A stretch of DNA of 64,000 nucleotides from Massilia sp. BJB1822 (GTDB lineage: Bacteria; Pseudomonadota; Gammaproteobacteria; Burkholderiales; Burkholderiaceae_D), in assembly GCF_013369485.1 (NCBI RefSeq), contig NZ_JABWEB010000004.1:310001-374000 (forward strand), given 5' to 3'. The notes beneath the pieces are model-generated. The model ran no database searches. It had not been told where the DNA came from and saw only the letters and a list, made by a program, of their open reading frames with translations. Of this stretch, positions 36,809-45,540 are shown piece after piece (the stretch's first letter is position 1; every line of letters begins with the position of its first letter). A program made the translations under genes and the position numbers.

Positions 36809-36850
36809 ATGCGTACTGTAATCGGTAGCCACTGCACCAGCATGTGCTGA
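36809..36850 (+). CDS. Possible 13-residue cysteine-containing peptide
   Basis: A 14-codon frame just after hrpA: MRTVIGSHCTSMC then TGA. AAAGGA (36795-36800) ends 8 bases before its ATG, a good ribosome-binding arrangement. The C-terminal C-x-x-x-C with Ser, His and Thr around it could bind metal or be modified, or it could be a leader peptide for the gene that began at 36872. It has no match I recognise and could be chance. It is unlikely to be a coding remnant of hrpA, which ends 60 bases before. Confidence 0.35.
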   Translation: MRTVIGSHCTSMC

Positions 36851-36871
36851 TAAGCGAATCAGAGGCGTGCC

Positions 36872-37929
36872 ATGCAGGGCAAGCTCCCCATCAACCTCGC
36901 CGACCTGCTGCGCCAGCGCACGGTTGAGGGGGAGCGTATTGAGTACAAGGCGGGATGGAATCCGGACGCCGTCGTACGCACACTATGCGCCTTCGCGAAC
37001 GATTTTGAAAATATTGGCGGCGGCTATATCGTGATCGGACAGGCATTGCAATGCCGAGGGGTTGCCGCTATTCCCACCCATAGGCGTGGCTGATAAGCAG
37101 ATCGATAAGATTCAGCAAGAATTGCTGGCCGCTTGCCAGCTGATTCGACCTCCCTATTTTCCTTTGCTGAGCGTGGAAGTATTCGAAGGCCGCAAGCTTA
37201 TTGTGCTGTGCGCGCCGGGTGGAATGAACCGGCCCTATAAGGCGCCGCTCGCTGTTTCATCCAGACACAAAAGCTGGCATTACTATATTCGCCGCTATGG
37301 CAGCACGGTCGAGGCCAGAGGCGAGATCGAACAGGAGCTTTTAAGCCTGACGGCCAATGTGCCATGGGACGACCGGCTCGCGCATCAGCCGCGATGAGCT
37401 GCTTATTCTGAGCTTCCCTGGTCCAGACCGTTCGATTCGACTGGCTGATTTTGAAGCTGGCCGCGTGGTGAGTCGTCGCTACCGTAACCGGCGCATTGGC
37501 GAGTTCCTGAAAGAGCTGGATTTGACGGAAGGGCGCTCCACGGGCGTGCCCAAGATTTTTCGGGCCATGGCGGCCAATGGCTCGCCTGCTCCAGTATTTG
37601 AAACGGATGAGGGGCGCAGCGCCTATCTGATTCGCTTGCCGGCGCACCCGCTGGCACAGATTCCCGAAGCGCCATTCATTGGAGCGGCCGGGGAAGTTAC
37701 CGGGGAAGTTGAGCGCCTGCTGCGGGTTATGGCTGGCGAGATGTCGCGTCAGAAAATACAGGGCGAGCTGGCGCTCAAGCATGAAGACCACTTCCGTGCA
37801 GCTTACCTGATCCCTGCTCTTGCCGCAGGCATGATTGAAATGACGCTGCCGGATAAACCTCGCAGCGGCAAGCAGCGTTACCGATTGACCGTCAAAGGTC
37901 GGCAATGGCTGCAAAGGCATCCAGCCTGA
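36872..37929 (+). pseudogene. Decayed AlbA_2/ATP-binding transcriptional regulator-like protein
   Basis: Three successive frames carry pieces of one protein of the AlbA_2 (Schlafen-like) plus HATPase_c_4 family. Frame 1 (36872-about 37045) has R-I-E-Y-K-A-G-W-N-P-D and G-G-G-Y-I-V-I-G. Frame 2 (from about 37045 to about 37370) has L-P-L-F-P-P-I-G-V and H-Y-Y-I-R-R-Y-G-S-T-V-E-A. Frame 3 (about 37385-37929) has L-S-F-P-G-P-D-R-S-I, R-Y-R-N-R-R-I-G-E-F and a winged-helix tail. Between frames 2 and 3 the family normally has a long stretch of roughly 150 residues that is missing here. One frameshift and one internal deletion mean it is not functional as a whole. GC appears lower than the flanks. 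Confidence 0.8.
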
Positions 37930-37964
37930 GGCTCCTCGTTATCTTGAGCCCTTGCCGATAGAAG

Positions 37965-38003
37965 AAAACCCGGGACGGGCAGGAGTGCCGAATCACGGGT
38001 TTT
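37965..38003 (-). terminator. Possible terminator of the PRC-barrel gene
   Basis: Arms AAAACCCG (37965-37972) and CGGGTTTT (37996-38003) flank a 23-base loop just past the stop of the PRC-barrel gene; on the minus strand the stem ends in TTTTCTTC. Confidence 0.5.
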
Positions 38004-38013
38004 CGGGCAGTGC

Positions 38014-38544
38014 TTAGTAATTGCGGCCGGTTTTGTCGCCGCTCAGATTGCCGGACTCGCTGCCTTGGCTGTAGCCGCTGCCGCTTTGCAGACTGCTGCT
38101 GCCTTGGCCCATCACGCTGCCGCTGGTGGTGCGGTGGCCGGGCAGGGCTTCCTGGGTGCCGTAGAAGTCATGGACCTGGGTGCCGAATTCGGCGCTGGCC
38201 ATATCGGGCCAACGGTCTTTGTCGAAGCCCGGTGCGTTGCGCAGGCTCTCCTTGTCGATATCGAGCAGGAAGCGTTTGTTCACGGTGTCGAGCTGCAGGC
38301 TTTGCCACGGCACGGCGAACAGCTTGTCGCCCATGCCCAGCCAGCCGCCGAAGGACAGCACGGCATAGGCAATCTGGCCGGTCTGCATGTCGAGCATGAT
38401 TTCCTTGATGTCGCCCAGGTCTTCTTCCTGGCGGTTGTACACATCTTCGCCGACCAGCGTGTCGGCCCCCATCAGGCGCGGACCCGGGCCTTGCTCATCG
38501 CGGTCGCGGTAAATGCCAAATGGATCTCGGTCTAGATAGCTCAT
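38014..38544 (-). CDS. PRC-barrel domain-containing protein
   Basis: A 176-residue protein. The start at 38544 follows an AAGGAG site at 6-base spacing. A PRC-barrel covers about residues 24-95 (G-E-D-V-Y-N-R-Q-E-E-D-L-G-D-I-K-E-I-M-L-D and A-V-L-S-F-G-G-W-L-G-M-G-D-K-L-F-A-V-P-W). The C-terminal 50 residues are Ser/Gly/Gln-rich and disordered. Such stand-alone proteins are common in stress-induced gene sets of betaproteobacteria; the precise role is unknown. A perfect 16-base palindrome lies 26 bases upstream of the start. Confidence 0.85.
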   Translation of the reverse strand: MSYLDRDPFGIYRDRDEQGPGPRLMGADTLVGEDVYNRQEEDLGDIKEIMLDMQTGQIAYAVLSFGGWLGMGDKLFAVPWQSLQLDTVNKRFLLDIDKESLRNAPGFDKDRWPDMASAEFGTQVHDFYGTQEALPGHRTTSGSVMGQGSSSLQSGSGYSQGSESGNLSGDKTGRNY

Positions 38545-38569
38545 CTGCTTCTCCTTGAATCGGATGGAA

Positions 38570-38585
38570 GTCCGTCCGGACGGAC
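38570..38585. promoter_or_regulatory. Perfect 16-base palindrome between divergent genes
   Basis: GTCCGTCCGGACGGAC, between the PRC-barrel gene and the esterase gene. Possible operator; no regulator is assigned. Confidence 0.4.
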
Positions 38586-38715
38586 GGCTGAAAATCAGCA
38601 TAGTCCAAATCATTTTTGCGCGTACTTGACCGGATTCAATGGTGTGCCAGCGCACCGATGCGTCTGCACGGCCGGGTTAGACTGCGTACATTAGGGATTC
38701 GTGCGGGAGGCGCGG

Positions 38716-39861
38716 ATGGCGAAGCTGACGGCGGGAACACGCTTGTTGCGTAGTCTGATGAAGGCCGGCAAGGCCCAGCAGCGCGCGGCGGACAAGATGG
38801 TGAAGTCGGTATTGAAGGCGTCGGCGAAGGCGGTGAAAACGGCGGAGGCGGCGAGCAAGGCGGCCGCGAAGAGTGCGGCGAAAACCGGCGCCCGCCCGGC
38901 CGTCAAACGCAGCGCGGCTGCCGCGCCTTTGCCGCTGCGCGCGGAGCCTGTCGCACCGGGCAAATGGCTGGCCGCGCATCACGCTGTTCCCGCGCAGGCG
39001 GGCTTGCCGCCGCGGCGCATGAGCTATTGGCTGTACCTGCCGCACAGCGCGCCACCCGATGCCCCTTTGCCGCTGCTGGTGATGCTGCATGGCTGCCATC
39101 AGACCGCGACCCAGTTCGCGCAGGGCACGCGCATGAATTGGCTGGCCGAGCGCAAAGGCTATGCGGTGCTGTATCCGCAGCAGCTGCTCAGCTCTCACTC
39201 GCAGCGCTGCTGGAAGTGGTATGACAAGGCGATCCAGGAAGGCGGCGGCGATACCGCGCTGCTGGCGGGCATGGTGGCGCGGGTGATGGCGCAGCATCCC
39301 ATCGACCGCCGCCGCGTCTATGTTTGCGGCATCTCAGCGGGCGCCGGCATGGCGAATATCCTGGCGCTCAACCATCCCGAATTGTTCGCGGCCGTGGGCC
39401 TGCATTCCGGCCCCGTGTTTGGCGGCGGCCATAGCCGGATCGGCGCGCTGGGCGTGATGCAGCACGGCGCCGGGCCGCGCGGCGAATTGGCGATCCGCGA
39501 GCTGCTGGCGCGCCGCCCCGGCTTTCCGTCCATGCCCACTATCCTGATCCAGGGCGAAGGGGATAAGGTGGTGCGGCCGGTGAATCAGCAGCAGCTGATG
39601 CAGCAAAGTCTGCTGCTGCATGGCCTGCCTGCGCATACGCCGGCCAAGACGGCTTTAAAGGCGGGAAGGGGCAGCCGCCACAACGCCCACCGCATCCAGG
39701 ATTTTTACGTGGACCGCAAGCTGCTGCTGCGCGTGGCCAGCGTCGATGCGCTGGACCATGCCTGGAGCGGCGGGGATGCCAGCTTCGCCTTCAACGCCGC
39801 GGCGGGGCCGGACGCCAGCAAGATGATGCTGGACTTCTTCGGCCGCCACCGGCGCGGCTAA
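38716..39861 (+). CDS. PHB-depolymerase-type (LpqC) alpha/beta hydrolase
   Basis: A 381-residue esterase of the PHB depolymerase family. The start is at 38716, behind GGAGG at 38705-38709; a GTG at 38701 is unlikely. Residues 1-80 form a Lys/Ala-rich helical stretch that resembles phasin/histone-like tails and not a signal peptide. The hydrolase domain follows: L-H-G-C-H-Q-T oxyanion loop, catalytic serine in G-I-S-A-G-A-G-M (GxSxG, near residue 215), aspartate near G-E-G-D-K-V-V, and histidine in D-H-A-W-S-G-G. The cationic N-terminal tail suggests binding to granules, nucleic acid or another anionic surface. It may be intracellular PHB/oligomer esterase; substrate is inferred. Confidence 0.85.
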   Translation: MAKLTAGTRLLRSLMKAGKAQQRAADKMVKSVLKASAKAVKTAEAASKAAAKSAAKTGARPAVKRSAAAAPLPLRAEPVAPGKWLAAHHAVPAQAGLPPRRMSYWLYLPHSAPPDAPLPLLVMLHGCHQTATQFAQGTRMNWLAERKGYAVLYPQQLLSSHSQRCWKWYDKAIQEGGGDTALLAGMVARVMAQHPIDRRRVYVCGISAGAGMANILALNHPELFAAVGLHSGPVFGGGHSRIGALGVMQHGAGPRGELAIRELLARRPGFPSMPTILIQGEGDKVVRPVNQQQLMQQSLLLHGLPAHTPAKTALKAGRGSRHNAHRIQDFYVDRKLLLRVASVDALDHAWSGGDASFAFNAAAGPDASKMMLDFFGRHRRG

Positions 39862-39878
39862 TCTTGTACAAAAAGCGC

Positions 39879-41123
39879 TTACAGGAAGAAGGCGGCGGCC
39901 GCCACGGCGGTCGGCGCCAGTGCGCCCAGCAGCAGGCCGATGGCGCTGATCGATTCGTCGCGGAAGCCGCGCCGCAGCAGGGCCACGCCGGCCGGATTGG
40001 GCGCGTTGGCGATGACCGTCAGGCCGCCGCCGGCCACCGCGCCCGCCACCAGCATGTATTGCGCTTGCGGCGCCATGCCTTCGATCAGAGAGCCGAGATA
40101 GGTGAGGGCGGCATTGTCGGTGATGGCGGTCAGACCGAGCGCGCCGAAGAACAGCGCCACCGGCTGCAGTTGCGAAACGATGGGCTGCAGCCACCATTGC
40201 TGCATGCCGCCCAGGACCACGAGGCCGGCCAGGAAGAAGCCGACCAGCAGGCCTTCCTTCAGGATCAGCGGACTTTGGTAGCGCTGGTACGCCTGGGTGA
40301 AGCCGAGGAAGAACAGGAAGATGCCGAGGAAGAGCACGGGATGGTGGGCCAGCATCACCACGGCGGCCAGGCAGCCCAGATGCAGCAGGCAGACCGGCAG
40401 CGGCACCGCTTCCGGCTTGCTCAGCGCGTCCTGTTCATCGTTGGCGGCGCGCAGGTGCTTGGCCAGCATGAAGGTAACGACGCTGGCGTTGAGCAGCACG
40501 GCCAGCGCGGCCTTCCAGCCGAACTGGGACGCCATGAAGGCGCTGTCCCACTGCCAGGTGGCAGCCACCATCAGCACCGGCGGCGCGGCGTAGGACGTCA
40601 GCGTGCCGCCGATGGAAACGTTGACGAAGAGGACGCCCAGCGCGCCGTATTTCAGCCACTCCGGCACGCCGGCGCGGAACACCTGCGGCGCCAGCATCAG
40701 CGCGGCCAGCGTCATGGCGGCCGGTTCGGTGATCAGGGAGCCGGCCAGCGGCACCAGGGCCAGTCCCAGCCAGACCAGGGCCACTTCGGTGCGCGCCGGC
40801 GCCAGGCGGGCCAGCCCGCTCAGCATGCGCTGCACGAAGTCCAGCACCGGGCGCGAAGCCGCCACCACCATCACCACGAAGACGAACAGCGGCTCCGTGT
40901 ATTGCCGCGTTTCGGCGTAGGCGATGGCGTTTTCGCCGCCGGCCACGAAGGCCATCAGCACGATCAGGATAAAGGCCCAGAAGCCGAAGACCACCTCGAC
41001 TTCACCCAGCAAATGGAACAGGCCCGCGTGGCGCGGATAGCGGTGCGAGAGTTTTTCGAAGGATTTGGCGCTGAAGGTGTGCAGTAGGGCGAGGGCAAAC
41101 AGGATGGCGCCGATCAGTTGCAT
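39879..41123 (-). CDS. Putative Na+/H+ antiporter
   Basis: A 414-residue membrane protein with about 11 hydrophobic segments, of the putative Na+/H+ antiporter family (DUF1504). The start at 41123 begins a segment M-Q-L-I-G-A-I-L-F-A-L-A-L; 26 extra codons upstream do not look like the family. Marks include H-L-L-G-E-V-E-V-V-F-G-F-W and the C-terminal G-A-V-A-G-G-G-L-T-V-I-A-N-A-P-N-P-A-G. Homologues are assigned as antiporters by similarity; transport is not demonstrated. No strong ribosome binding site is seen. Confidence 0.85.
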   Translation of the reverse strand: MQLIGAILFALALLHTFSAKSFEKLSHRYPRHAGLFHLLGEVEVVFGFWAFILIVLMAFVAGGENAIAYAETRQYTEPLFVFVVMVVAASRPVLDFVQRMLSGLARLAPARTEVALVWLGLALVPLAGSLITEPAAMTLAALMLAPQVFRAGVPEWLKYGALGVLFVNVSIGGTLTSYAAPPVLMVAATWQWDSAFMASQFGWKAALAVLLNASVVTFMLAKHLRAANDEQDALSKPEAVPLPVCLLHLGCLAAVVMLAHHPVLFLGIFLFFLGFTQAYQRYQSPLILKEGLLVGFFLAGLVVLGGMQQWWLQPIVSQLQPVALFFGALGLTAITDNAALTYLGSLIEGMAPQAQYMLVAGAVAGGGLTVIANAPNPAGVALLRRGFRDESISAIGLLLGALAPTAVAAAAFFL

Positions 41124-41233
41124 GGTTTTCAAGGGGGCGGTCCTTTGGGCGGGTAGCAATATTGATGATTCTATCAGGTGGGGCGCACGCTTCGTCCGCA
41201 AGTAAACCTTGCCAAAACCGGCGCCAGCTAGTA

Positions 41234-41249
41234 CTGTGTATTTATACAG
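41234..41249 (+). promoter_or_regulatory. LexA (SOS) box of imuA-imuB
   Basis: CTGTGTATTTATACAG fits CTGT-N8-ACAG exactly, 21 bases before the imuA start, consistent with SOS control. Confidence 0.9.
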
Positions 41250-41270
41250 TGCTCATCACTTTTATCGACC

Positions 41271-41978
41271 ATGGCCCGATCCGACCAATCTTCACCGCCC
41301 GCGCCCGAGGAACTGCACCCCTCGCTGTGGCTGGCTTCGCAGCTGGCGCAGGCGGCCACGCGCTGCGTGGATACCGGCTATGCGGCCTTGTCGGCCCAAC
41401 TGCCCGGCGGCGGCTGGCCGGCCGGCCAATTGATCGAGCTGCTGCTGCAACAGACGGGCATGGGCGAAATCCGCCTGCTGCATCCAGCCCTGGCCAGCTT
41501 GCAGCGGCCAGTGGTGTTGCTGCAGCCGCCCCAGGTGCCGCAGACCCTGGGCTTGTCCGAACTGGGCCTGCCGCCTTCGCAGTTGATCTGGATACGCAGC
41601 AAGGGCGCCGACAGCCTGTGGGCCGCCGAGCAGATCCTGCGCAGCGGCTGCTGCGGCGCCTTGCTGCTGTGGCAGCAGCAGGTGCGCGGCGAAAACCTGC
41701 GCCGTCTGCATCTGGCGGCGCAAAGCGGCGATACCCTGTTTTACCTGATGCGTCCGCTGAGCGCCGAACGCGAAGCCTCGCCCGCGCCGCTGCGCCTGGC
41801 GCTGCGCACGGCGGCGGGCGGCATTGACATCGGCTTCGTCAAACGGCGCGGCCCGCGGCGCGATGCGCCCCTGTTTTTACCTTTATTACCGTCACTGCTA
41901 CAACGTCATGCACCTCTGGATCGGCCTGCATCTGCCCCGGCTCCCGCTCGAAGTATTCAGCCCGCGCTGGTCGGTTGA
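41271..41978 (+). CDS. imuA: Translesion synthesis accessory protein ImuA
   Basis: A 235-residue RecA-like ImuA. Marks: H-P-S-L-W-L-A-S-Q-L near the N-terminus, G-G-G-W-P-A-G-Q-L-I-E-L-L, then R-S-G-C-C-G-A-L-L-L-W in the middle. ImuA-type proteins help the mutasome (with ImuB and DnaE2) bypass lesions. It is under the LexA box and its 3' end overlaps imuB by 71 bases. Confidence 0.93.
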   Translation: MARSDQSSPPAPEELHPSLWLASQLAQAATRCVDTGYAALSAQLPGGGWPAGQLIELLLQQTGMGEIRLLHPALASLQRPVVLLQPPQVPQTLGLSELGLPPSQLIWIRSKGADSLWAAEQILRSGCCGALLLWQQQVRGENLRRLHLAAQSGDTLFYLMRPLSAEREASPAPLRLALRTAAGGIDIGFVKRRGPRRDAPLFLPLLPSLLQRHAPLDRPASAPAPARSIQPALVG

Positions 41979-43374
41979 TACCGGCATCGTCGTGTTGGAG
42001 CAGGAGGCCGTGCTGGCCGCCTCGCCGCTGGCGCGCGCGGCCGGCGTGCGTCCCGGCATGCGCCGCGCCGGCGCGCTGATGATGGCGCCCGAGGCCCAGC
42101 TGTACGAACGCGCCCCCCTGCTGGAGGCGGAAGCGCTGCAAGCCGTTGCCATGGCCCTGCTGCAATTCACGCCCCAGGTGGCGGAAGGGGAGGAAGCGAC
42201 CCTGCTGCTGGACGTGGGTGCCAGCCTGCGCCTGTTCGGCGGCATCCGCAGCTTATGCCGCAAGGTACGCCACAGCTTGCGCGCACTCGGCTACAGCGCC
42301 CGTCTCAGCACGGCGCCCACCGCGCGCGGCGCCTGGCTGCTGGCGCGCAGCGGGGCAGGGCGCGCGCTGAAACTGGCCACGCTGGAACGCAAGCTGGATG
42401 GCCTGCCTGTCAGCCTGCTGCCGCCGCTGCGGCCCTATCTGAGCTGGCTGGAAGGCATCGGCTGCCTGACCCTGGGTGAGCTGGGACGGCTGCCGCGTCC
42501 CGGCCTGCAGCGTCGCTGCGGCGCCGCCGTGCTGGAGATGCAGGATGCCGCGCGCGGCGAACGCCCTGAAATGTTTGAGTGGATTGAAGCCCCGGCCAGT
42601 TTCCGCGCCCGTCTCGAACTGTTCGACCGCATCGACGACGCGGCCTTGCTGCTGTCCGGCGCCTGCCGCCTGTTGCAGCAGCTGTGTGGCTGGCTGTGCG
42701 CGCGCCACTTTGCCGTCGAACGCATTAGGCTGTCGCTGGAGCACGAAAGGGGAAGAGTGGCGCGCCCGCCGAGCGTGATCGAAATCGCTCTGGCCGAGCC
42801 GGTGTGGCGCGACGAGCATCTGCTGCGCCTGCTGAAAGAACGCTTGGCCAAGACCCAGCTCGAAGCCCACGTCATCGGTCTGATTCTGGAAGCGCCCGAA
42901 GTCAAACCGATGGCGCCGCTCAGCGACACCTTGTTTCCCGAACCGGGCGGCAGCAAGGAAGACCGCCAGCGCCTGTTCGAACTGCTGGTGGCGCGGCTGG
43001 GGGCGGAGAATGTGCTGCAACCCTCACCGCGCGCCGACTACCGTCCCGAGCATGCCAACGCCTGGGTGCCGGTGCACGAAAAGTTGCGTCCTGCGTATGT
43101 ACAAGCGCAGATGCCGCCGCAGCGCCTGCCCCGTCCCGCCTGGCTATTGGCCAAGCCGATCGAGCTGATCCTGCGCGAGCACCGTCCCTATTACAATTCC
43201 CCGCTGCGCATGGTTTCGCCCCCCGAACGCATCGAAGGCGGCTGGTGGAACGGCACCGAAGCACGCGACTACTTCGTCGCCGAAGGCCAAGACCACGCCT
43301 ACTACTGGATCTACCGCGAACGCCTGGGCGGCGCCGCCACCCCCCGCTGGTACCTGCACGGCATGTTTGGCTGA
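41908..43374 (+). CDS. imuB: Y-family polymerase-like mutasome protein ImuB
   Basis: A 488-residue Y-family polymerase homologue. The start is at 41908 where M-H-L-W-I-G-L-H-L-P-R-L-P begins, as in the family; an upstream open stretch overlaps imuA more deeply but does not look like ImuB. The catalytic acidic residues of Y-family polymerases are not visible at the usual places, as in other ImuB, which act as clamp-binding hubs. A degenerate D-T-L-F-P-E-P-G lies where the clamp motif often is. dnaE2 does not follow; it lies about 20 kb away. Confidence 0.92.
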   Translation: MHLWIGLHLPRLPLEVFSPRWSVDTGIVVLEQEAVLAASPLARAAGVRPGMRRAGALMMAPEAQLYERAPLLEAEALQAVAMALLQFTPQVAEGEEATLLLDVGASLRLFGGIRSLCRKVRHSLRALGYSARLSTAPTARGAWLLARSGAGRALKLATLERKLDGLPVSLLPPLRPYLSWLEGIGCLTLGELGRLPRPGLQRRCGAAVLEMQDAARGERPEMFEWIEAPASFRARLELFDRIDDAALLLSGACRLLQQLCGWLCARHFAVERIRLSLEHERGRVARPPSVIEIALAEPVWRDEHLLRLLKERLAKTQLEAHVIGLILEAPEVKPMAPLSDTLFPEPGGSKEDRQRLFELLVARLGAENVLQPSPRADYRPEHANAWVPVHEKLRPAYVQAQMPPQRLPRPAWLLAKPIELILREHRPYYNSPLRMVSPPERIEGGWWNGTEARDYFVAEGQDHAYYWIYRERLGGAATPRWYLHGMFG

Positions 43375-43389
43375 AAACACCACCCTAAA

Positions 43390-43431
43390 GCCGAGCCCGT
43401 GTCCACTTGTCGAAGTGGACACGGGCTCGGC
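43390..43431. terminator. Hairpin repeat, copy 2 (bidirectional terminator)
   Basis: Perfect 19-base stem GCCGAGCCCGTGTCCACTT with loop GTCG between convergent imuB and M61 genes. Its outer 15 bases repeat those of the hairpin at 14211-14262. Confidence 0.85.
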
Positions 43432-43441
43432 AGTGGCGTGC

Positions 43442-45349
43442 TTATTTGCGGGGCTGGAGGATGGCTTCGAGGCGGTCGGGCGTGCCTTCGATGCGTTCGA
43501 GACGTGGATACTTCAGGCCGCCGTGGTAGTCGAGGCTGACGGTGCGGTAGTGGCTGCCGCGCTTGAGCAGCAGGTCGATCGGCTTGCTGTCGGTCTTGGC
43601 GGCGGTGACGGCCTTGCGCAGCACGTCGGGCTTGTAGGCACGGCCGTTCACGGCCAGCAGGACGGTGCCGCCGGCCAGGCCGGCCTTGAAGCCGACGCCA
43701 TCCCATTGGATCGATTCGATCTTGCCTTCGGCGCCCACCGAGAAGCCTAGCGAATACTGGAAGTCGGCGCTGCGGCTGCGTTCTTCGACCATTTTCAGAA
43801 AGTCGGTCGGCTTGTCGCTGTAGGCCAGCTTCCAGCCGGCGCGCTTGAAGCCGTCCAGCGGCGCGGGGCCGTTTTCGTCCAGGCGGCTGCGCAGGAAGGG
43901 CGCCCAGTCATAGGGCTGGATGGCGTTGAGCGCTTTGACCACGTCTTCGAACTGGTAGAAGTTGGCGAAGCGGTTGCCGTCGGCGATGCCGAAGAAGTCG
44001 CGCGCGAAGTTGTCGAGCGAGCGCTTGTCGCCGGACAGTTCGCGGATCTTGGTGTCGACGTCGAGCCAGATCAGGGCGCCCTCGGTGTAGTAGTCCTCGC
44101 TGCGCTGCCAGCTGTTCCAGCCTTGCGGACGGCGCGCGTTGACGATCGGGTCGTTGGTGGTGTCCTGCACCGGACGCCAGCTGCGGCCCGCCATATTGTC
44201 GTAGCGCGCCGCCATCGAGGCCAGCACGTCGCGCACATGGGCCAGCTTCACCAGGCCGGAACGCGCGGCCAGCACATTGCCCCAGTACTGGGTCTGGCCT
44301 TCGTACACCCACAGCAGATCGTTCTGCAGCGGCGTGTTGAAGTTGGGGACGTCCTGTCCCGCGGGACGGCGGAACTTGCCGTTCCACGAGTGCGTGAATT
44401 CGTGCGGCAGCAGGGCGCGTCCCGCCTCGCTCTTGGTCCAGTCGCTGAAGTAATCGAGCTTGACGCCGTTCTCGCTGGACTCGTGATGCTCGCGTCCCAC
44501 ACCGCCGAATTCCTCGCTCAGCGACAGCAGGAAGTCGTAGTGACGATAGTGCTGGGAGTTGAACAGCTTATACGCCTGCTTGACCAGATTGCGGTGCGCC
44601 TCGATCTGCTCAGGCTTGGTTTCCAGTGCCTCGGCGTTGTCGGCCACCACGTTCAGGTGCACCGGCAGCTTGGCGCCTGGATCGAGGTCGAAGCGCTTGA
44701 AGTGGCGGCCCGCGAACAGCGGCGAGTCGATGAAGGTTTCCAGGTCGGTGGTCTTGAATACCAGGTCGTCGCCCTTGCGCTCGGCCAGTTCCAGCGCGCT
44801 GCCGTATTGCCAGTCCTTCGGCACGGAGAGCGTGGCCTGGATCGGAATGCGGCGCGTGAAGTAGCCGGCAGGGTAAAGCGTCATCGACTGCCATTGCACG
44901 CCGAGGATGTCGGTGGTCATGGTGGTGCGGCCTTGGCTCGCATCGGTCGGCGACAGGTATTGGTACTCGACTTCCAGCTGCGATGCGCCCTGCGGCACTT
45001 CTAGGTGGAAGGCGTGCACGTGCACGTTGTCGCGGTGCCATGCCACATGCTTGCCGTTGGCCGTGATCTTCAGGCCGGCGAATTGATTCAAGGCGCCGCT
45101 CGGGCCGTGGTTGGCCGGCACCCATTGCGGATACAGCAGCGTCATCTTGCCCGGCGTGACGGGGATGCTTTGACGGACGCGGAAGATGTTTTGCGCAGTG
45201 TCGGAAGCATCGACCTTCATCACGATGGTGCCGGGATAAGCCTGGTCGATTGGGGCGGGGATGGGCTCGGCCTTGGCCTCGGCCTGCACCTGCAGGGCCG
45301 TCGCCAGCAGCGTGGCAAGCAGGGCGCGCTTGATGGAAGGAGAAATCAT
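43442..45349 (-). CDS. M61 family peptidase (glycyl aminopeptidase-like) with PDZ domain
   Basis: A 635-residue exported metallopeptidase. A signal peptide covers about 22 residues (ends near Q-V-Q-A). An N-terminal beta domain is followed by the catalytic domain with zinc motif L-P-H-E-F-T-H-S-W-N (HExxH, about residue 319) and the downstream glutamate. A PDZ domain (about 530-620) completes the typical M61 layout. Likely periplasmic turnover of peptides beginning with Gly/Ala, as for homologues. It stands alone, divergent from the Hsp20 gene. Confidence 0.95.
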   Translation of the reverse strand: MISPSIKRALLATLLATALQVQAEAKAEPIPAPIDQAYPGTIVMKVDASDTAQNIFRVRQSIPVTPGKMTLLYPQWVPANHGPSGALNQFAGLKITANGKHVAWHRDNVHVHAFHLEVPQGASQLEVEYQYLSPTDASQGRTTMTTDILGVQWQSMTLYPAGYFTRRIPIQATLSVPKDWQYGSALELAERKGDDLVFKTTDLETFIDSPLFAGRHFKRFDLDPGAKLPVHLNVVADNAEALETKPEQIEAHRNLVKQAYKLFNSQHYRHYDFLLSLSEEFGGVGREHHESSENGVKLDYFSDWTKSEAGRALLPHEFTHSWNGKFRRPAGQDVPNFNTPLQNDLLWVYEGQTQYWGNVLAARSGLVKLAHVRDVLASMAARYDNMAGRSWRPVQDTTNDPIVNARRPQGWNSWQRSEDYYTEGALIWLDVDTKIRELSGDKRSLDNFARDFFGIADGNRFANFYQFEDVVKALNAIQPYDWAPFLRSRLDENGPAPLDGFKRAGWKLAYSDKPTDFLKMVEERSRSADFQYSLGFSVGAEGKIESIQWDGVGFKAGLAGGTVLLAVNGRAYKPDVLRKAVTAAKTDSKPIDLLLKRGSHYRTVSLDYHGGLKYPRLERIEGTPDRLEAILQPRK

Positions 45350-45445
45350 TTCATTCCTAAAGGAAACTCAAGCGGCCGAGTGTAACATGCACCCCGCTTA
45401 GGAATGTTACAAAACGTAACGCTGAATTTTTCTATTTGAAGCACT

Positions 45446-45474
45446 CTTGAAAACCCTGGACCGCAGCCGTATAT
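45446..45474 (+). promoter_or_regulatory. Sigma-32-like heat-shock promoter of the Hsp20 gene
   Basis: CTTGAAA (45446-45452) and CCGTATAT (45467-45474) are separated by 14 bases, near the sigma-32 consensus CTTGAAA-N11-15-CCCCATNT. The site is 66 bases before the hsp20 start. Confidence 0.6.
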
Positions 45475-45540
45475 CGGAATCAGCGGTTGCCCAGATGGGG
45501 ACCGCGGGACATATCGCTTAACTTGAAAAGGATATACATC

